A stretch of DNA of 64,000 bases from Thioalkalivibrio sp. ALJ24 (GTDB lineage: Bacteria > Pseudomonadota > Gammaproteobacteria > Ectothiorhodospirales > Ectothiorhodospiraceae). The notes beneath the pieces are model-generated. The model was not told the DNA's origin, searched no databases, and saw only the letters and a list, made by a program, of their open reading frames with translations. The stretch is taken from contig NZ_KB898732.1 of the NCBI RefSeq assembly GCF_000377785.1, positions 62,001-126,000 of the forward strand. Reading direction: 5' to 3'. The translations under genes were made by a program, and so were the position numbers. Positions 26,204 through 36,266 of the stretch are shown here, piece after piece. Numbering within the stretch: position 1 is the first letter of the stretch; the number at the start of each line of letters is the position of its first letter.

Positions 26204-27610
26204 ATGAAAAAGAGCGTGGTGTGGGTGGCGGCCACTACGGCAATGCTGGCGGGGCCGGTGCAGGCCGACCCGGCCGGTGTCGCGCACGGTCTGGATGCCC
26301 GCGATCGAGCCCTGGTGCATGCCGACGGGATGCGGGCCGAGGATGCGTTCATGGCGCTCGGGGCCCTGGCGGTCAAGGGTCGCCTGATGCGCGACAGTGA
26401 ACTGAGCCACGAGGCCTACCGCCCTGAGCTGGGGGAGGAGCCGATGCGGCGGGTCGGCGAGACCTGGCTCGGCCTGCTGGAGGCGGTGGATCGTGACCTG
26501 CTGGAAGAGGGGCGTCTGCGTGCGCGGGTCGGTGGTGATGCGGAGGCCGAACCGGCGGCCTATGCCGAGGCGGCGTACCTCTACCACATGCATCACAGTG
26601 GCGGGCGCTTCGAGCATCTCGATCTGTACGATGCGATCACCCATGACCCGCCGCCGGTGATGGCGGCGCTGACCTCTCACCTGGTGAACGAGCGTTACGC
26701 CGACGGCGAGGTGGCCACTGCCGGGGATTCGGAAGCGGATGCCCTGGCCTACGGCCTGGATGCCCTGCACGCACCGGCCTATGCATGGGTGCGCCAGCAA
26801 AAACCGGGTGGCGAGGACGACATGGGCCGGCTCGAGCGCGAGACCCTCGCGGGCTGGCTCGGCCACACGCGCGACGACATGGTCGCGATCGCCCGCTCCA
26901 TGGCGGACACCGCCGAGGCCGCCTGGGACGAAGACGCCGGGATGTTCGTGCGCGACGGCGGCGCGCGCTGGTCGGTGGATCAGATCGGAGCCCTGCTGCG
27001 AGGGCTCAAGGGGACCTACGAGACGCTCTACCTGTTCGGGGATGCGGACGACCGGGAACGGGCCGGGGTCCTTGCGGATCGCACCGCGTCGGTGACCCGG
27101 GCCCTGGTGGCCGAAGACGGTCCCGTGCGCGACTGGGGCCTGCCGGCCGAGGTGGAATTCGTGGACGGCGAGGCGCGTGCTGCCTCGGATCACGTGGATG
27201 TCGCGGCACAATGGCGGTTCGTCCACCAGGTCACCGGTGGATTTTCCCTGCTGCGCGAGCGCGAAGGGACCGCAAGGCTGCTGGGCGAGCGCGCACCGGA
27301 GCTGGAAGCCGAGCTGGGCGCGGCCATCGACCGGCTGCTGCAGGGGGCACTGGAACACCAGCCGGATACCGGTATCGTGCCCGCCCGGCTCGCCTACGCG
27401 GACGGATCGGTGACCGACCCCTCGGTGACCCTGCCGTCGGTGGCCGGCTTCATGATGGCCGTGGCCAACGGCTACCGCACGGGCGAGGCCTTCGACCACC
27501 CGGCGGCGTGGGAGGATGACGCTGCGCTGGCCGAGCGCAGCCGGGCGCTGTACGACACCTTCGTCGAGCACGGAGAGCTCCTGAGTCGCAAGCTGATCAT
27601 CCGGGAGTGA
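26204..27610 (+). CDS. Secreted helical protein of unknown function, upstream of a TonB receptor
   Basis: 468 residues. The signal peptide MKKSVVWVAATTAMLAGPVQA ends in an AQA-type cleavage site. The mature part is nearly all alpha-helical with repeated helix pairs, plus WAWVRQQ-like and DWGLPAEVEFVDG segments, and could form an alpha/alpha toroid or helical-repeat solenoid. No catalytic motif, heme motif or lipobox is visible. A ribosome-binding site (GAGGAGACGG) precedes the ATG. It lies 65 bases after the pseudo-hydrolase gene and six bases before the TonB-dependent receptor, so it probably works in the periplasm with that receptor. Family not recognised. Confidence 0.75.
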   Translation: MKKSVVWVAATTAMLAGPVQADPAGVAHGLDARDRALVHADGMRAEDAFMALGALAVKGRLMRDSELSHEAYRPELGEEPMRRVGETWLGLLEAVDRDLLEEGRLRARVGGDAEAEPAAYAEAAYLYHMHHSGGRFEHLDLYDAITHDPPPVMAALTSHLVNERYADGEVATAGDSEADALAYGLDALHAPAYAWVRQQKPGGEDDMGRLERETLAGWLGHTRDDMVAIARSMADTAEAAWDEDAGMFVRDGGARWSVDQIGALLRGLKGTYETLYLFGDADDRERAGVLADRTASVTRALVAEDGPVRDWGLPAEVEFVDGEARAASDHVDVAAQWRFVHQVTGGFSLLREREGTARLLGERAPELEAELGAAIDRLLQGALEHQPDTGIVPARLAYADGSVTDPSVTLPSVAGFMMAVANGYRTGEAFDHPAAWEDDAALAERSRALYDTFVEHGELLSRKLIIRE

Positions 27611-27616
27611 GTCGCC

Positions 27617-29746
27617 ATGTCGGTAGTCGGTCCGCACCCGAACACCCGGACTTCCACGGCGCCCGTCGCGCTGCTCGCGCCCGCCCTGGCAGTGTCCGCT
27701 CTGGCGGTTCCGGCGGGCGCGTCCGGCGACGACACCCCGGTGCTGGATCCGGTGGAGGTCACGGCGCCGCGGCTGACGACACCGCTGGCCGAGCTGCCGG
27801 CATCGGTCAGCCGGGTGGACGGGCGTCAGGCCACCGAGGCGCGCCAGGGGCTGCAGCTGGACGAGGCGCTCAACCGGGTGCCCGGGCTGTATGCGCAGAA
27901 CCGCCACAACTTCGCCCAGGACGTGCGCATCTCCATCCGTGGCTTCGGCTCGCGGGCGCCGTTCGGAGTGCGCGGGCTGCGCATCCTGCAGGACGGCATC
28001 CCCGAGACCACGCCCGACGGGCAGTCGCAGGTGGATGCGATCGACCTGCTGAACATCCGTGACATCGAGGTGCTGCGCGGGCCCAGTGCGGCGCTGTACG
28101 GAAACGCCTCGGGCGGGGTGATATCGATCCGCACCCGCGACGGCAGCGAGCCCCGCGGGCATGGGGGCGGAGTGCTGGCGGGCTCGCACGGGTTCCGCCG
28201 GCTGGAGGCGACCAGCGAGGCGGATCTCGGCGAGCACCGCTACTCGCTGACCGCGCACGACTTCCGCATGGATGGCTACCGTGACCAGTCGCGGGCGGAA
28301 AAGCGCTATCTGCGTCTGCATACGGCAAGCGAACTGGGCGCGGGCACGCTGCGCACCCACCTGCGCTACCTCGATGCCCCGCGTACCGACGACCCGGGCG
28401 GGCTGACCCGCGACGAGCTGCGCGAGGATCGGCGCCAGGCGGCTCCGAACGCCGAGTTGCTGGACTCGACTCAGGAGGCCGAACAGCTGACCGCCGGGCT
28501 GCGCTGGGAACAGCCGGTGGGGGACGCCGAACTGCGCGTCGGCGGATTCTGGACGCAGCGCGACTACGCCCAGCAGCTGCCGTTTCCGGGGGACAGCCGG
28601 GTGGCCTACGAGCGCGACTTCTACGGGCTGAATGCGCAGCTGGAGGGCGATCTCGGGCCAACGCGCTGGCTGGCGGGCGTGGATCTGGAGGAGCAGCGCG
28701 ACGAGCGGACGCGCCGCTGCACTTCGGGCACGTTCGTGCCCGGTCAGGTGGATTGTGACCCGGACGCCGTGATCGGCGATCTCGCTCTGGAGCAGACCGA
28801 ACGCGCCCGCACTCGCGGCGCCTTCCTGCATACCGACACCCTGCTGGGCGAGGACTGGAACCTGGTGCTGGGGGCGCGTCACGATCGTATCCGTTTCCGC
28901 ATCGACGATGACTTCGCCGAGTCCGAGGAGATCGACGAGCCGGACCGTTCCGACAGCCGGACCTATCGCGAGGAGAGCCTAATGGCCGGGCTGGTGTGGC
29001 ATTTCCGCCCGGGACAGCGGGCCTGGGTCAACGTGGCCACCAATTTCGAGACCCCGACCTTCACCGAATTCGCCAATCCCGAAGGGGACGGTTCCAGGGG
29101 CGGTTTCAACCCGGACCTGGAACCGCAGAGGGCACGCAGCCTGGAGCTGGGCTGGCGCGGCGAACAGGGTGCGTTCGGCTGGGAGGCGGTGGTCTGGAGT
29201 ACACGGGTGCGCGATGAGATCACGCCGTTTCAGCTCGAAGACGCGGGCGATCGGGATTTCTACACCAATGCCGGGCGCACCGCGCGCGACGGGCTGGAAC
29301 TGGCGCTGGACTGGCAGGCGACGCCGCAATGGACCCTGAGCGGGGCCTTCACCCTCAATGATTTCCGCTTTCGCGAATACGAAGACGTCGAAGGCGTGCG
29401 CCACGACGGCAATCGGCTGCCCGGACTCCCGCGCGAGCAGCTGTTCCTGGAGGCCGACTGGCGCGAGGCCCCGTGGTTCGTCACCGTGGATGCCCTGCAC
29501 GCCGGGGCGCGCTACGCCGACGACGCCAACGACGAGCGCGTCGGCTCGCAGACCACGGTCAACCTGCGCGCCGGGCGCGAGTGGAGCCGCAACGGGGCGA
29601 ACATCGAAACCTTCGTCGGTGCGGACAATCTGCTGGATGCGGACAACATCGACAACGTGCGCATCAATGCCAACTTCGGACGGCATTACGAACCCGCTCC
29701 GGGCCTGACCCTGCGCGCGGGCCTGCGGGTGACCTTCGGGGATTAA
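27617..29746 (+). CDS. TonB-dependent outer-membrane receptor (PqqU/YncD-like plug)
   Basis: 709 residues. After a signal-like segment (about 15-36) comes a TonB-box-like DPVEVTAPRL and a plug domain: LQLDEALNRVPGLYAQNRHNFAQDVRISIRGFG, FGVRGLRILQDGIPETTPDGQSQVDAIDL, EVLRGPSAALYGNASGGVI. A beta barrel ends in LRAGLRVTFGD with a terminal aromatic-type strand. The IRGFG..FGVRG..DGIP.T.PDGQ pattern resembles the YncD/PqqU subgroup, but other metal-chelate receptors share parts of it, so the substrate is open. It imports a scarce ligand with TonB energy. It overlaps the convergent rhomboid gene at the stop codons by four bases. Confidence 0.92.
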   Translation: MSVVGPHPNTRTSTAPVALLAPALAVSALAVPAGASGDDTPVLDPVEVTAPRLTTPLAELPASVSRVDGRQATEARQGLQLDEALNRVPGLYAQNRHNFAQDVRISIRGFGSRAPFGVRGLRILQDGIPETTPDGQSQVDAIDLLNIRDIEVLRGPSAALYGNASGGVISIRTRDGSEPRGHGGGVLAGSHGFRRLEATSEADLGEHRYSLTAHDFRMDGYRDQSRAEKRYLRLHTASELGAGTLRTHLRYLDAPRTDDPGGLTRDELREDRRQAAPNAELLDSTQEAEQLTAGLRWEQPVGDAELRVGGFWTQRDYAQQLPFPGDSRVAYERDFYGLNAQLEGDLGPTRWLAGVDLEEQRDERTRRCTSGTFVPGQVDCDPDAVIGDLALEQTERARTRGAFLHTDTLLGEDWNLVLGARHDRIRFRIDDDFAESEEIDEPDRSDSRTYREESLMAGLVWHFRPGQRAWVNVATNFETPTFTEFANPEGDGSRGGFNPDLEPQRARSLELGWRGEQGAFGWEAVVWSTRVRDEITPFQLEDAGDRDFYTNAGRTARDGLELALDWQATPQWTLSGAFTLNDFRFREYEDVEGVRHDGNRLPGLPREQLFLEADWREAPWFVTVDALHAGARYADDANDERVGSQTTVNLRAGREWSRNGANIETFVGADNLLDADNIDNVRINANFGRHYEPAPGLTLRAGLRVTFGD

Positions 29747-30513
29747 CCCCGGCGGTCGGGCGGATCGTCGGGGCCATCGGGGCCGCCGGGGCCGTGCTCG
29801 TCGCGGTGGCGGGGCGGTTCGATCTCGTCGAGGCGACCCTGCTCGATCTTGCGCAGGGTCTCGGCGTCGGTGGGGTCGTCGGGGTCTTCTTCCCATTCGT
29901 AGCGGTGCGCCACCGGGAAGGGGTCGCGGCGGTACAGGAACCAGCCGCAGACCGCGCCCACGGTCGCGCCGAACAGATGTGCCTCGAACGAGACCCTCGG
30001 TGCGGTCGGAAACACGCCCCACATCATGCTGCCGTAGAGGAACAGCACGATGATCGTCAGGGCGATCGACAGCGCATCGCGGCGGCGGATGCCGATGACC
30101 ACGGCAAAGAACATCAGGCCATGGGTCAGGCCGCTGGCGCCGATGTGCAGACCTTCGCGGGCGAACAGCCAGACCCCGAGGCCACCCATCACCCAGATCA
30201 GCGGGACCGCGGTGCGCGTGGCCTGCGGAAAGCCGTAGAGCGTCAGGATGCCCAGCACCCACAGGGTGGGGGCGTTGGACATCAGGTGTCCCCAGGAACC
30301 GTGGATCAGGGGCGAGGTGAAGATCCCCAGCGCGCCGACACCGTCGCGCGGCAGGATGCCCAGGCGCGAGAAGTCCGCGCCCAGCAGTTCCTGCAGGGCG
30401 TGGATCAGGACCAGGGCCATCACCCCGAAGAAGGGCCACAGCAGCGCTCGCCGGAAGCGTTCGCGATCGGCCGCGGGGTCCGTCGGGGGTGCCGGACGTC
30501 GCAGATTCAGCAT
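29743..30513 (-). CDS. Rhomboid-family intramembrane serine protease
   Basis: 256 residues. Six or so membrane segments span about 20-200, with HGSWGHLMSNAPTLWVLG (the His/Asn region of helix 2), the catalytic Ser in GASGLTHGLMF and the catalytic His in FEAHLFGATVGAVCGWFLYRRDP. The C-terminal tail is hydrophilic, acidic and Pro/Gly/Asp-rich (GGPDGPDDPPDRRG). It cleaves transmembrane substrates; the target is unknown. The start MLNLRRPAPP was preferred over an ATG twelve codons upstream. It ends tail-to-tail with the TonB receptor gene. Confidence 0.88.
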   Translation of the reverse strand: MLNLRRPAPPTDPAADRERFRRALLWPFFGVMALVLIHALQELLGADFSRLGILPRDGVGALGIFTSPLIHGSWGHLMSNAPTLWVLGILTLYGFPQATRTAVPLIWVMGGLGVWLFAREGLHIGASGLTHGLMFFAVVIGIRRRDALSIALTIIVLFLYGSMMWGVFPTAPRVSFEAHLFGATVGAVCGWFLYRRDPFPVAHRYEWEEDPDDPTDAETLRKIEQGRLDEIEPPRHRDEHGPGGPDGPDDPPDRRG

Positions 30514-30637
30514 CGAACCAGACTGCCACGGGGGCGTGGCGGGGAACAATGCACCGCCCGGGGCGACGGTTTCGTGCCCGCACGGGCAGCCCCGGCGGCG
30601 GACCCGGCCGCGGATCTGGCTAATCCGGGGCCGGCGT

Positions 30638-32653
30638 TCAGAGGCGGAACTGGGCCAGGGCGCGCTGGATCTCGCTTTCCACCTGCTTGAGCTCGTCGGT
30701 GGCCGCGCTGACGCGGTCGGCAGTCTCGGCCGACTGGTCGGCCCCGTCGGAGATCTGCACGATGGTGCGGTTGATGTCCTCGACCACCGTGGTCTGCTGG
30801 CGCGCCGCGACGGCGATCTGATCCGTCATCTCCGAGATGGTGTCGACCGACTGGCGGATCTGCTGCAGTGCGCCGTTGACCTCCGCGGTGTGCTCCATCG
30901 TGGTCTCGGCCTCTTCCTGGCCCTTCTTCATCACCGAGACGGCGTCATTGGTGGCGTTCTGCAGCCGCGAGATCATGCCCTCGATCTCGTCGGTGGACTC
31001 CTGGGTGCGGGTGGCGAGCTTGCGCACCTCGTCGGCGACCACCGCGAAGCCGCGGCCATGCTCGCCGGCGCGGGCCGCCTCGATCGCGGCGTTCAGCGCC
31101 AGCAGGTTGGTCTGCTCCGCCACCCCGCGGATCACCTCGAGGATGGTGCCGATCTGACGCGAATCCTCGCCCAGGTTCGACACCGTATCGGCGGCCTGTT
31201 CCACCGTGCCCAGCAGGGACGACATCGAGGCCACGTTGCGCTCCATCACCTCCATCCCCTGGTGCACCGCGTCGCCGGCCTGCTGGCCCGACTGCGAGGT
31301 GGCGTCGGTGTTGCGCGCGATCTCCTCGGCGCTGCTCTGCAGCTCGTTGATGGCGGTGGCCACGCGTTCGGTCTCGTCGCGCTGGCGTGACACCGCCTCG
31401 CGCGCCCCGTAGGCCTCCTGGCTGAGGTTGTCGGTTGCCTGGCGCAGGGTCTCGGTGCTGCCGCGCGCCCTGCCCACCGCGCCGGCGATCTTGTCGGTGA
31501 AGCGATTGAAGGCGCGGCCCAGCGCGGCGGTCTCCTTCAGCCCGTGTTCCTCCAGCCGGCGGGTCAGGTCGCCGTCGCCGTCGGCGATCTCCTCCAGCGC
31601 GGTGGACGAGCGGTTCATCGCCCGGCGAATGGTCACGATGATCACCGTCGCACCCGCCAGGCCGAGGATGATGCCCGCGATCGCCAGCACCATCTGCGCG
31701 ACCTGGGTCGTGCGCATGGTGGCGGTCAGTTCGCTGGCCTGTTCCTCGGCGCGTCGGGTGATGGTCTCGCTGAGTCCCTGCAGTTCACTGCGGGCTTCCA
31801 TCAGCAGCGGGCCGATCTCGGTGCGGATCATGTCGGCGTCCTGATAGGCCGCGGGCGAGCCGTGGACCTCGAAGATGTCGTCCAGCGCGCCACGCAGTTG
31901 GTCCAGTTCGGCCGAGAAGTCCTCCAGGGCGATCTCCTGTTCGAAATCCAGTGTGGCCGACTGGCCTTCGAGATCGTCGACGATGCGTTCGAGCTGGCGG
32001 CGGTAGAGTCCGACGTTCTGTTCGAAGGCGTCGTCGCGGAAGGCGAGGAAACCGCGCAGGTTGGAGGTGACCTGCAGTGCGTTCGTGCGCAGGTCCTGGA
32101 ACTGCGCCAGGCGGTCCCACGAGCGCTCGATCTCGGTCAGGTTGTTCTCGGCGTCGATCATGGTGGCCGCCTGCTGGGCCATCGCGCGGGTGGCGGGGTT
32201 GGCCCGCTGGTTGGCGATCTCCAGCGCCGGCATGTTGGCGGCGTCGTCGGTCGCCAGTTCGGTCAGGCGGTCGACATGGCCGTGGAATTCGTTGACCCGT
32301 TCCTGAACCGCCTCGGCGGAGCGGGCCATTTCGTCGTCGGTCGCCACCACCGGGTCGTCGCCGAGCGCCCGCGCGGCACTTTGCAGCGCGTCCATCGATT
32401 CCAGCCACGCGTCGTGGTGGTCCTGTTCGTCGCTCATCAGGTAGAAACCGAGGAAGGCCGCGCTTTCCTGCAGCCGCTGCTGGACCTCGTTGACCCGGGC
32501 GACCGCCGGATAGTCCTCCTGCGTGAGGCTCTGCACGTCCTGGGCGCCGATCTGCAGTGCACGCAGGGCCATGACCGAGTTGATGACGAGGATCAGGACC
32601 ACCAGACCGAAGCCGGCCGTCAGCAGTCCGCGGATCGAAAATCTGTCCAGCAT
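30638..32653 (-). CDS. Methyl-accepting chemotaxis protein
   Basis: 671 residues. TM1 about 10-30; a long helical periplasmic sensor (about 31-310, with repeated helical bundles and no PAS/Cache motif I recognise); TM2 about 312-336 ([23 protein letters not shown]); HAMP (about 337-390); and the signalling domain with the hairpin tip [35 protein letters not shown]. It senses a ligand and controls CheA. No che genes are nearby, so it is an orphan receptor. The C-terminus has no NWETF-type CheR tether (it ends AQFRL). Confidence 0.93.
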   Translation of the reverse strand: MLDRFSIRGLLTAGFGLVVLILVINSVMALRALQIGAQDVQSLTQEDYPAVARVNEVQQRLQESAAFLGFYLMSDEQDHHDAWLESMDALQSAARALGDDPVVATDDEMARSAEAVQERVNEFHGHVDRLTELATDDAANMPALEIANQRANPATRAMAQQAATMIDAENNLTEIERSWDRLAQFQDLRTNALQVTSNLRGFLAFRDDAFEQNVGLYRRQLERIVDDLEGQSATLDFEQEIALEDFSAELDQLRGALDDIFEVHGSPAAYQDADMIRTEIGPLLMEARSELQGLSETITRRAEEQASELTATMRTTQVAQMVLAIAGIILGLAGATVIIVTIRRAMNRSSTALEEIADGDGDLTRRLEEHGLKETAALGRAFNRFTDKIAGAVGRARGSTETLRQATDNLSQEAYGAREAVSRQRDETERVATAINELQSSAEEIARNTDATSQSGQQAGDAVHQGMEVMERNVASMSSLLGTVEQAADTVSNLGEDSRQIGTILEVIRGVAEQTNLLALNAAIEAARAGEHGRGFAVVADEVRKLATRTQESTDEIEGMISRLQNATNDAVSVMKKGQEEAETTMEHTAEVNGALQQIRQSVDTISEMTDQIAVAARQQTTVVEDINRTIVQISDGADQSAETADRVSAATDELKQVESEIQRALAQFRL

Positions 32654-32851
32654 GGGTGTGCTCCTCCGCCGGCGTCTCTGCGGACGCCTGTCGCTCCCGT
32701 ATGCGCGTACACACGGGAAGGTGACCCGCGGGTCAAGTCCAGGTCGTTACACCTGCTGTTACGGCACGCAGGCCCCGGAGTTGAGTGCCGGGCGGAGCGG
32801 CACCGGAACCGGCCCGCTGTGCGACCTCCTCAGGAGACGCGGCTTGCCCAC

Positions 32852-34768
32852 TCAGGATTCCAGTTCTTCCCAGCGCTGGTAGGCTTCTTCGAGTTCCTGT
32901 TCCACCTCGGTCAGACGCTGCTGCAGTTCGCGTACGCGCTCGCCGTCGCGCTGGGTTTCGGGGTCGCAGAGGGCCTGATTGATCGTGTCCTGCTCCGTCT
33001 CCAGCGCCTCGATGCGGCCCGGCAGGGCCTCCAGTTCGCGCGCATCCTTGTACGAGAGCTTGCGCGGACGTTCCGTGTGGCCCGAGGTCGGCGACGGTGT
33101 GGAGGGCTCGGGCGCCGGGGCCACGGGGCGCGCGGCGGCCCCGGTATCCGGCGCCGGGTCACCCTCGATCAGGCGCCGGGTCACGCGCTCGGGCAGATCC
33201 GACCAGCCGCCGACGAACTCCTCGATGCTGCCATCGCCGGGGACCACCAGGGTGCTGGTGGCCACGTTGTCGAGAAACGCGCGGTCGTGGGTGACCACGA
33301 TGGCGCTGCCCTTGTATTCAATCAGCAGCGACTCCAGCAGCTCCAGGGTCTCCACGTCGAGGTCGTTGGTGGGTTCGTCGAGCACCAGCAGGTTGGCCGG
33401 ACGCAGGAACAGTTTCGCCAGCAACAGGCGGTTGCGTTCGCCGCCGGACAGCGCGGATACCGGCTGGCGGGCGCGCGCCGGCGGGAACAGGAAATCGCCC
33501 AGATAGCTCAGCACGTGCCGCGTCTCGCCGTTGACCGTTACCTGCTCGCGGCCCTCACCCACGGCATCCTGCACCGTGGTCTGTTCGTCCAGGTGGGCGC
33601 GGGTCTGGTCGAAATAGGCGATGGTCAGCTGGGTGCCCAGCTTGACGCTGCCGGCCAGCGGCGGCAGATCGCCCAGCAGGCCGCGCAGCAGGGTGGTCTT
33701 GCCGGCGCCGTTGGGGCCGATCACGCCCAGGGTGTCGCCGCGCTGCAGCAGCAGGTTCACGTCGCGCAGCACCGGCTTGCCGGCGTGGCCGAAACTGGCG
33801 TTTTCGGCCTCGATCACCCGCTTGCCGGAGCGCTGTTCCGGGCTCAGCTGCATGCGCACCTGCCCCGCGCGTTCGCGGCGTTCGGCGCGTTTCTCGCGCA
33901 GCTTCTGCAATGCGCGCACGCGGCCCTCGTTGCGCGTGCGCCGGGCCTTGATGCCCTGGCGGATCCAGGCCTCCTCCTGCGCCAGCTTGCGGTCAAATTC
34001 CGCCTGCTGGCGGGCTTCGACCTCCAGCCGCTCGGCCTGACGCTCGCGGAACGCGGCGATGGACGGCGGGTGTTCGTGCAGCTGGCCACGGTCCAGTTCG
34101 AGGATGCGGGTGGCCACGTTCTCCATGAACTGGCGGTCGTGGCTGATGAACACCACGGTCATGCGGCTGCCGGTCAGAAAGGCCTCGAGCCAGCGGATCG
34201 CGGCCACGTCGAGGTGGTTGGTGGGCTCGTCCAGCAGCAGGATGTCGGGATCGCGCACCAGTTCGCGGGCCAGCCACACCCGGCGTCGCAGGCCGCCGGA
34301 CAGCGCGGCGAATTCCGCCTCGGGGTCCAGCTCCAGCCGCGACAGGGTGGTTTCCACCCGGTTCTGCAGACTCCAGCCATCGATCGCGTCCAGCTGCGCC
34401 TGCACCGGCCCCATCTTTTCCAGCGCCTCGGGGTCGCCACCGGCCGCCGCCTGGCTCAGGTGGTGGAAGCGTTCCAGCAGCCGCCCGGACTCGCCCAGGC
34501 CTTCGGCGACCACGTCGAACACGCTGCCCTCGATGCCCGGCGGCAGCTCCTGGGTCAGCCATGCGACGGTCAGCCCGTCGCGGCGGGTGATGTCGCCGGC
34601 ATCCGGCTCCACCTCGCCGGCGAGGATGCGCAGCAGGGTCGACTTGCCCTCGCCGTTGCGTCCGGCGATCGCCACCCGCTCGCCGGGCTCCAGGCTCAGG
34701 CCGGCGCCGTCCAGCAGCGAGGCCATGCCATAGGCCAGGTGGATGTCGCGCAGGGTGATCAGGGCCAT
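32852..34768 (-). CDS. uup: ABC-F ATPase Uup
   Basis: 638 residues starting MALITLRDIHLAYG; longer in-frame readings overlap the upstream gene. Two ABC domains: Walker A GRNGEGKST at 36-44 with signature LSGGLRRRVWLAREL, and GPNGAGKTT with LSGGERNRLLLAKLF. Between them is the ABC-F linker (RQQAEFDRKLAQEEAWIRQGIKARRTRNEGRV), and there is a C-terminal coiled coil (about 550-638: DARELEALPGRIEALE...LEEAYQRWEEL). No membrane segments. Uup acts on ribosomes and influences transposon excision and replication in E. coli (family knowledge). It follows the MFS gene by two bases. Confidence 0.93.
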   Translation of the reverse strand: MALITLRDIHLAYGMASLLDGAGLSLEPGERVAIAGRNGEGKSTLLRILAGEVEPDAGDITRRDGLTVAWLTQELPPGIEGSVFDVVAEGLGESGRLLERFHHLSQAAAGGDPEALEKMGPVQAQLDAIDGWSLQNRVETTLSRLELDPEAEFAALSGGLRRRVWLARELVRDPDILLLDEPTNHLDVAAIRWLEAFLTGSRMTVVFISHDRQFMENVATRILELDRGQLHEHPPSIAAFRERQAERLEVEARQQAEFDRKLAQEEAWIRQGIKARRTRNEGRVRALQKLREKRAERRERAGQVRMQLSPEQRSGKRVIEAENASFGHAGKPVLRDVNLLLQRGDTLGVIGPNGAGKTTLLRGLLGDLPPLAGSVKLGTQLTIAYFDQTRAHLDEQTTVQDAVGEGREQVTVNGETRHVLSYLGDFLFPPARARQPVSALSGGERNRLLLAKLFLRPANLLVLDEPTNDLDVETLELLESLLIEYKGSAIVVTHDRAFLDNVATSTLVVPGDGSIEEFVGGWSDLPERVTRRLIEGDPAPDTGAAARPVAPAPEPSTPSPTSGHTERPRKLSYKDARELEALPGRIEALETEQDTINQALCDPETQRDGERVRELQQRLTEVEQELEEAYQRWEELES

Positions 34769-34770
34769 GT

Positions 34771-36105
34771 TCAGACCTCCTTCATGCGCCAGGCGCTCAC
34801 GGCCCCGGCCAGACTCATCAGCGCCAGCACGAAGATGGCGAATTCGGTGCCGACGATCTGGGCCACCAGGCCGAACAGGCCCCCGACCAGCAGCAGCACG
34901 CCGATCACCGTGTTGCTGACCGCGGTGAAGGCCGCGCGGGTCTCCTGTGTGGCCATGTCCACCAGGTAGGTCTTGCGCCCGAGACGCACGCCGGCGTGGC
35001 TGATGCCCAGCAGGAAGAACAGCACCGCATGCACCCAGCCCATGTCCAGCAGGCCGGAGGCGGCCGGGGCGAACCAGCTGCCCAGGGCGACCACGAAGCC
35101 CAGCAGCGTGGCCAGCCCGCCGGACAGCACCAGCACCCCGCGCGAGGAACGGTCGGACATCCGCCCCCACACCGGCGCGCTGAGCGCGGACGCGAGCCCG
35201 CTGGCGAGGATCAGCAGGCCCAGGGTCGCCAGCGCCCCCTCGGTCGCATCCTCGGCCAGCAGCACGTAGAACGGCAGCGCCAGCGCGGTGCTCATCAGCA
35301 GTGCGCGGGTCAGCACGAAGTGGCCGAAGGCGCGGTCGGTCCACAAAAGGCGCAGCGAGCGCAGGGCCTCGCCGAATCCGTTGACGCCCCCTTCGGTCGC
35401 ACCCGGGTCCTCGTGCAGGCGGGCGAATACCGCCGCCGCGATCCACCACGCGCCGGCCGAGGCCGCCAGCAGGGCCACGAACAGGCCGACACCGGCATCG
35501 TCCAGGCTCGCCAGCGTCAGGTACCCGCCCAGGGCGAGGGTAAAGAAGCCGGCGGCCGAGGCCGCGTAGCCCATCACCGTGCCGCGGCAGTGTTTGGCAA
35601 TGGTCTTGCCGAGCACGTCCTTGGAAGCCACCGAGTTGATACCGCGCGACAGGGCGAACACGATCAGCAGGCCGATGATGGCCCAGCCCGCGGCGGCCCC
35701 CTCCAGGGTCAGGGCGGCGATCGCCATGCCCGCGACCGCGAACCCGGACAGCGCGCTGCCCAGCACCCAGAACCCCTTGCGGATGGCGTGGCGGCGGATC
35801 GAGGCGGCCACGAACAGCTGTGGCAGCAGCGAGCCCGATTCCCGGATGGGCACCAGGAAACCGGTGAACGCGGCCGGGGCCCCCAGGGTGCCCAGCAGCC
35901 AGGCCAGGACCAGGCGCGCGGAGGCCAGCTCGTCGCCGATCTTGGACAGGGTATTGGCGACCAGGTGGACGAGGAAGTTGCGCGGCTGCGCGTTGCAGGC
36001 CCCCTCGGGGATGTCCTTGCAGGCACGGGCGTCCTCGTCACCGGCGATGGTCTCGTACAGGCTGACGAGGGGGCGCCGGCGTTTGTCGCGATCGGTCTCG
36101 GTCAT
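34771..36105 (-). CDS. MFS-family transporter
   Basis: 444 residues with about twelve hydrophobic segments. An N-terminal cytosolic stretch (DRDKRRRPLVSLYETIAGDEDARACKDIPEGACNAQPRNF) precedes TM1. The conserved inter-helix motif GRMSDRSSRGVLVLSGG lies between TM8 and TM9. The region GFLVPIRESGSLLPQLFVAASIRRHAIRKGFWVLG resembles a subgroup of permeases annotated only as MFS. Substrate unknown. It is immediately upstream of uup in one transcription unit. Confidence 0.85.
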   Translation of the reverse strand: MTETDRDKRRRPLVSLYETIAGDEDARACKDIPEGACNAQPRNFLVHLVANTLSKIGDELASARLVLAWLLGTLGAPAAFTGFLVPIRESGSLLPQLFVAASIRRHAIRKGFWVLGSALSGFAVAGMAIAALTLEGAAAGWAIIGLLIVFALSRGINSVASKDVLGKTIAKHCRGTVMGYAASAAGFFTLALGGYLTLASLDDAGVGLFVALLAASAGAWWIAAAVFARLHEDPGATEGGVNGFGEALRSLRLLWTDRAFGHFVLTRALLMSTALALPFYVLLAEDATEGALATLGLLILASGLASALSAPVWGRMSDRSSRGVLVLSGGLATLLGFVVALGSWFAPAASGLLDMGWVHAVLFFLLGISHAGVRLGRKTYLVDMATQETRAAFTAVSNTVIGVLLLVGGLFGLVAQIVGTEFAIFVLALMSLAGAVSAWRMKEV

Positions 36106-36128
36106 GCAGTTCTTCCGTTGTGTCGCCC

Positions 36129-36241
36129 GTCATCGCGAGGCGCCGAAGGCGGTCTGGCAATCTTTCTTCCGCGGGCACCCGACCTAGACGCCTCGCCGGT
36201 GTCCGGAGGTGGCCACGGCACCTTCGGCGCCTCGCGATGAC
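36129..36241. repeat. REP-type inverted repeat pair (REPIN-like)
   Basis: A 21-base sequence beginning GTCATCGCGAGGCGCCGAAG (36129-36149) recurs as a perfect reverse complement at 36221-36241, with about 71 bases between the arms. The first arm is followed by the GGCAATCTTTCTT tail seen with this class of dispersed GTCAT-GCGAGG repeats in other bacteria. It fills the gap between the MFS gene and metA. No transposase is adjacent. Confidence 0.75.
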
Positions 36242-36266
36242 CGGGGACCGGGCCCGGTGTGAAGTT

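Noticed and set aside
25889-28882. A 997-codon minus-strand frame over the TonB-receptor locus
   Set aside because: Antisense to three genes with signal peptides and matching starts; no motif.
31544-34969. A 1141-codon plus-strand frame across MCP and uup
   Set aside because: It crosses two real minus-strand genes and their intergenic gap without any start signal or recognised motif.
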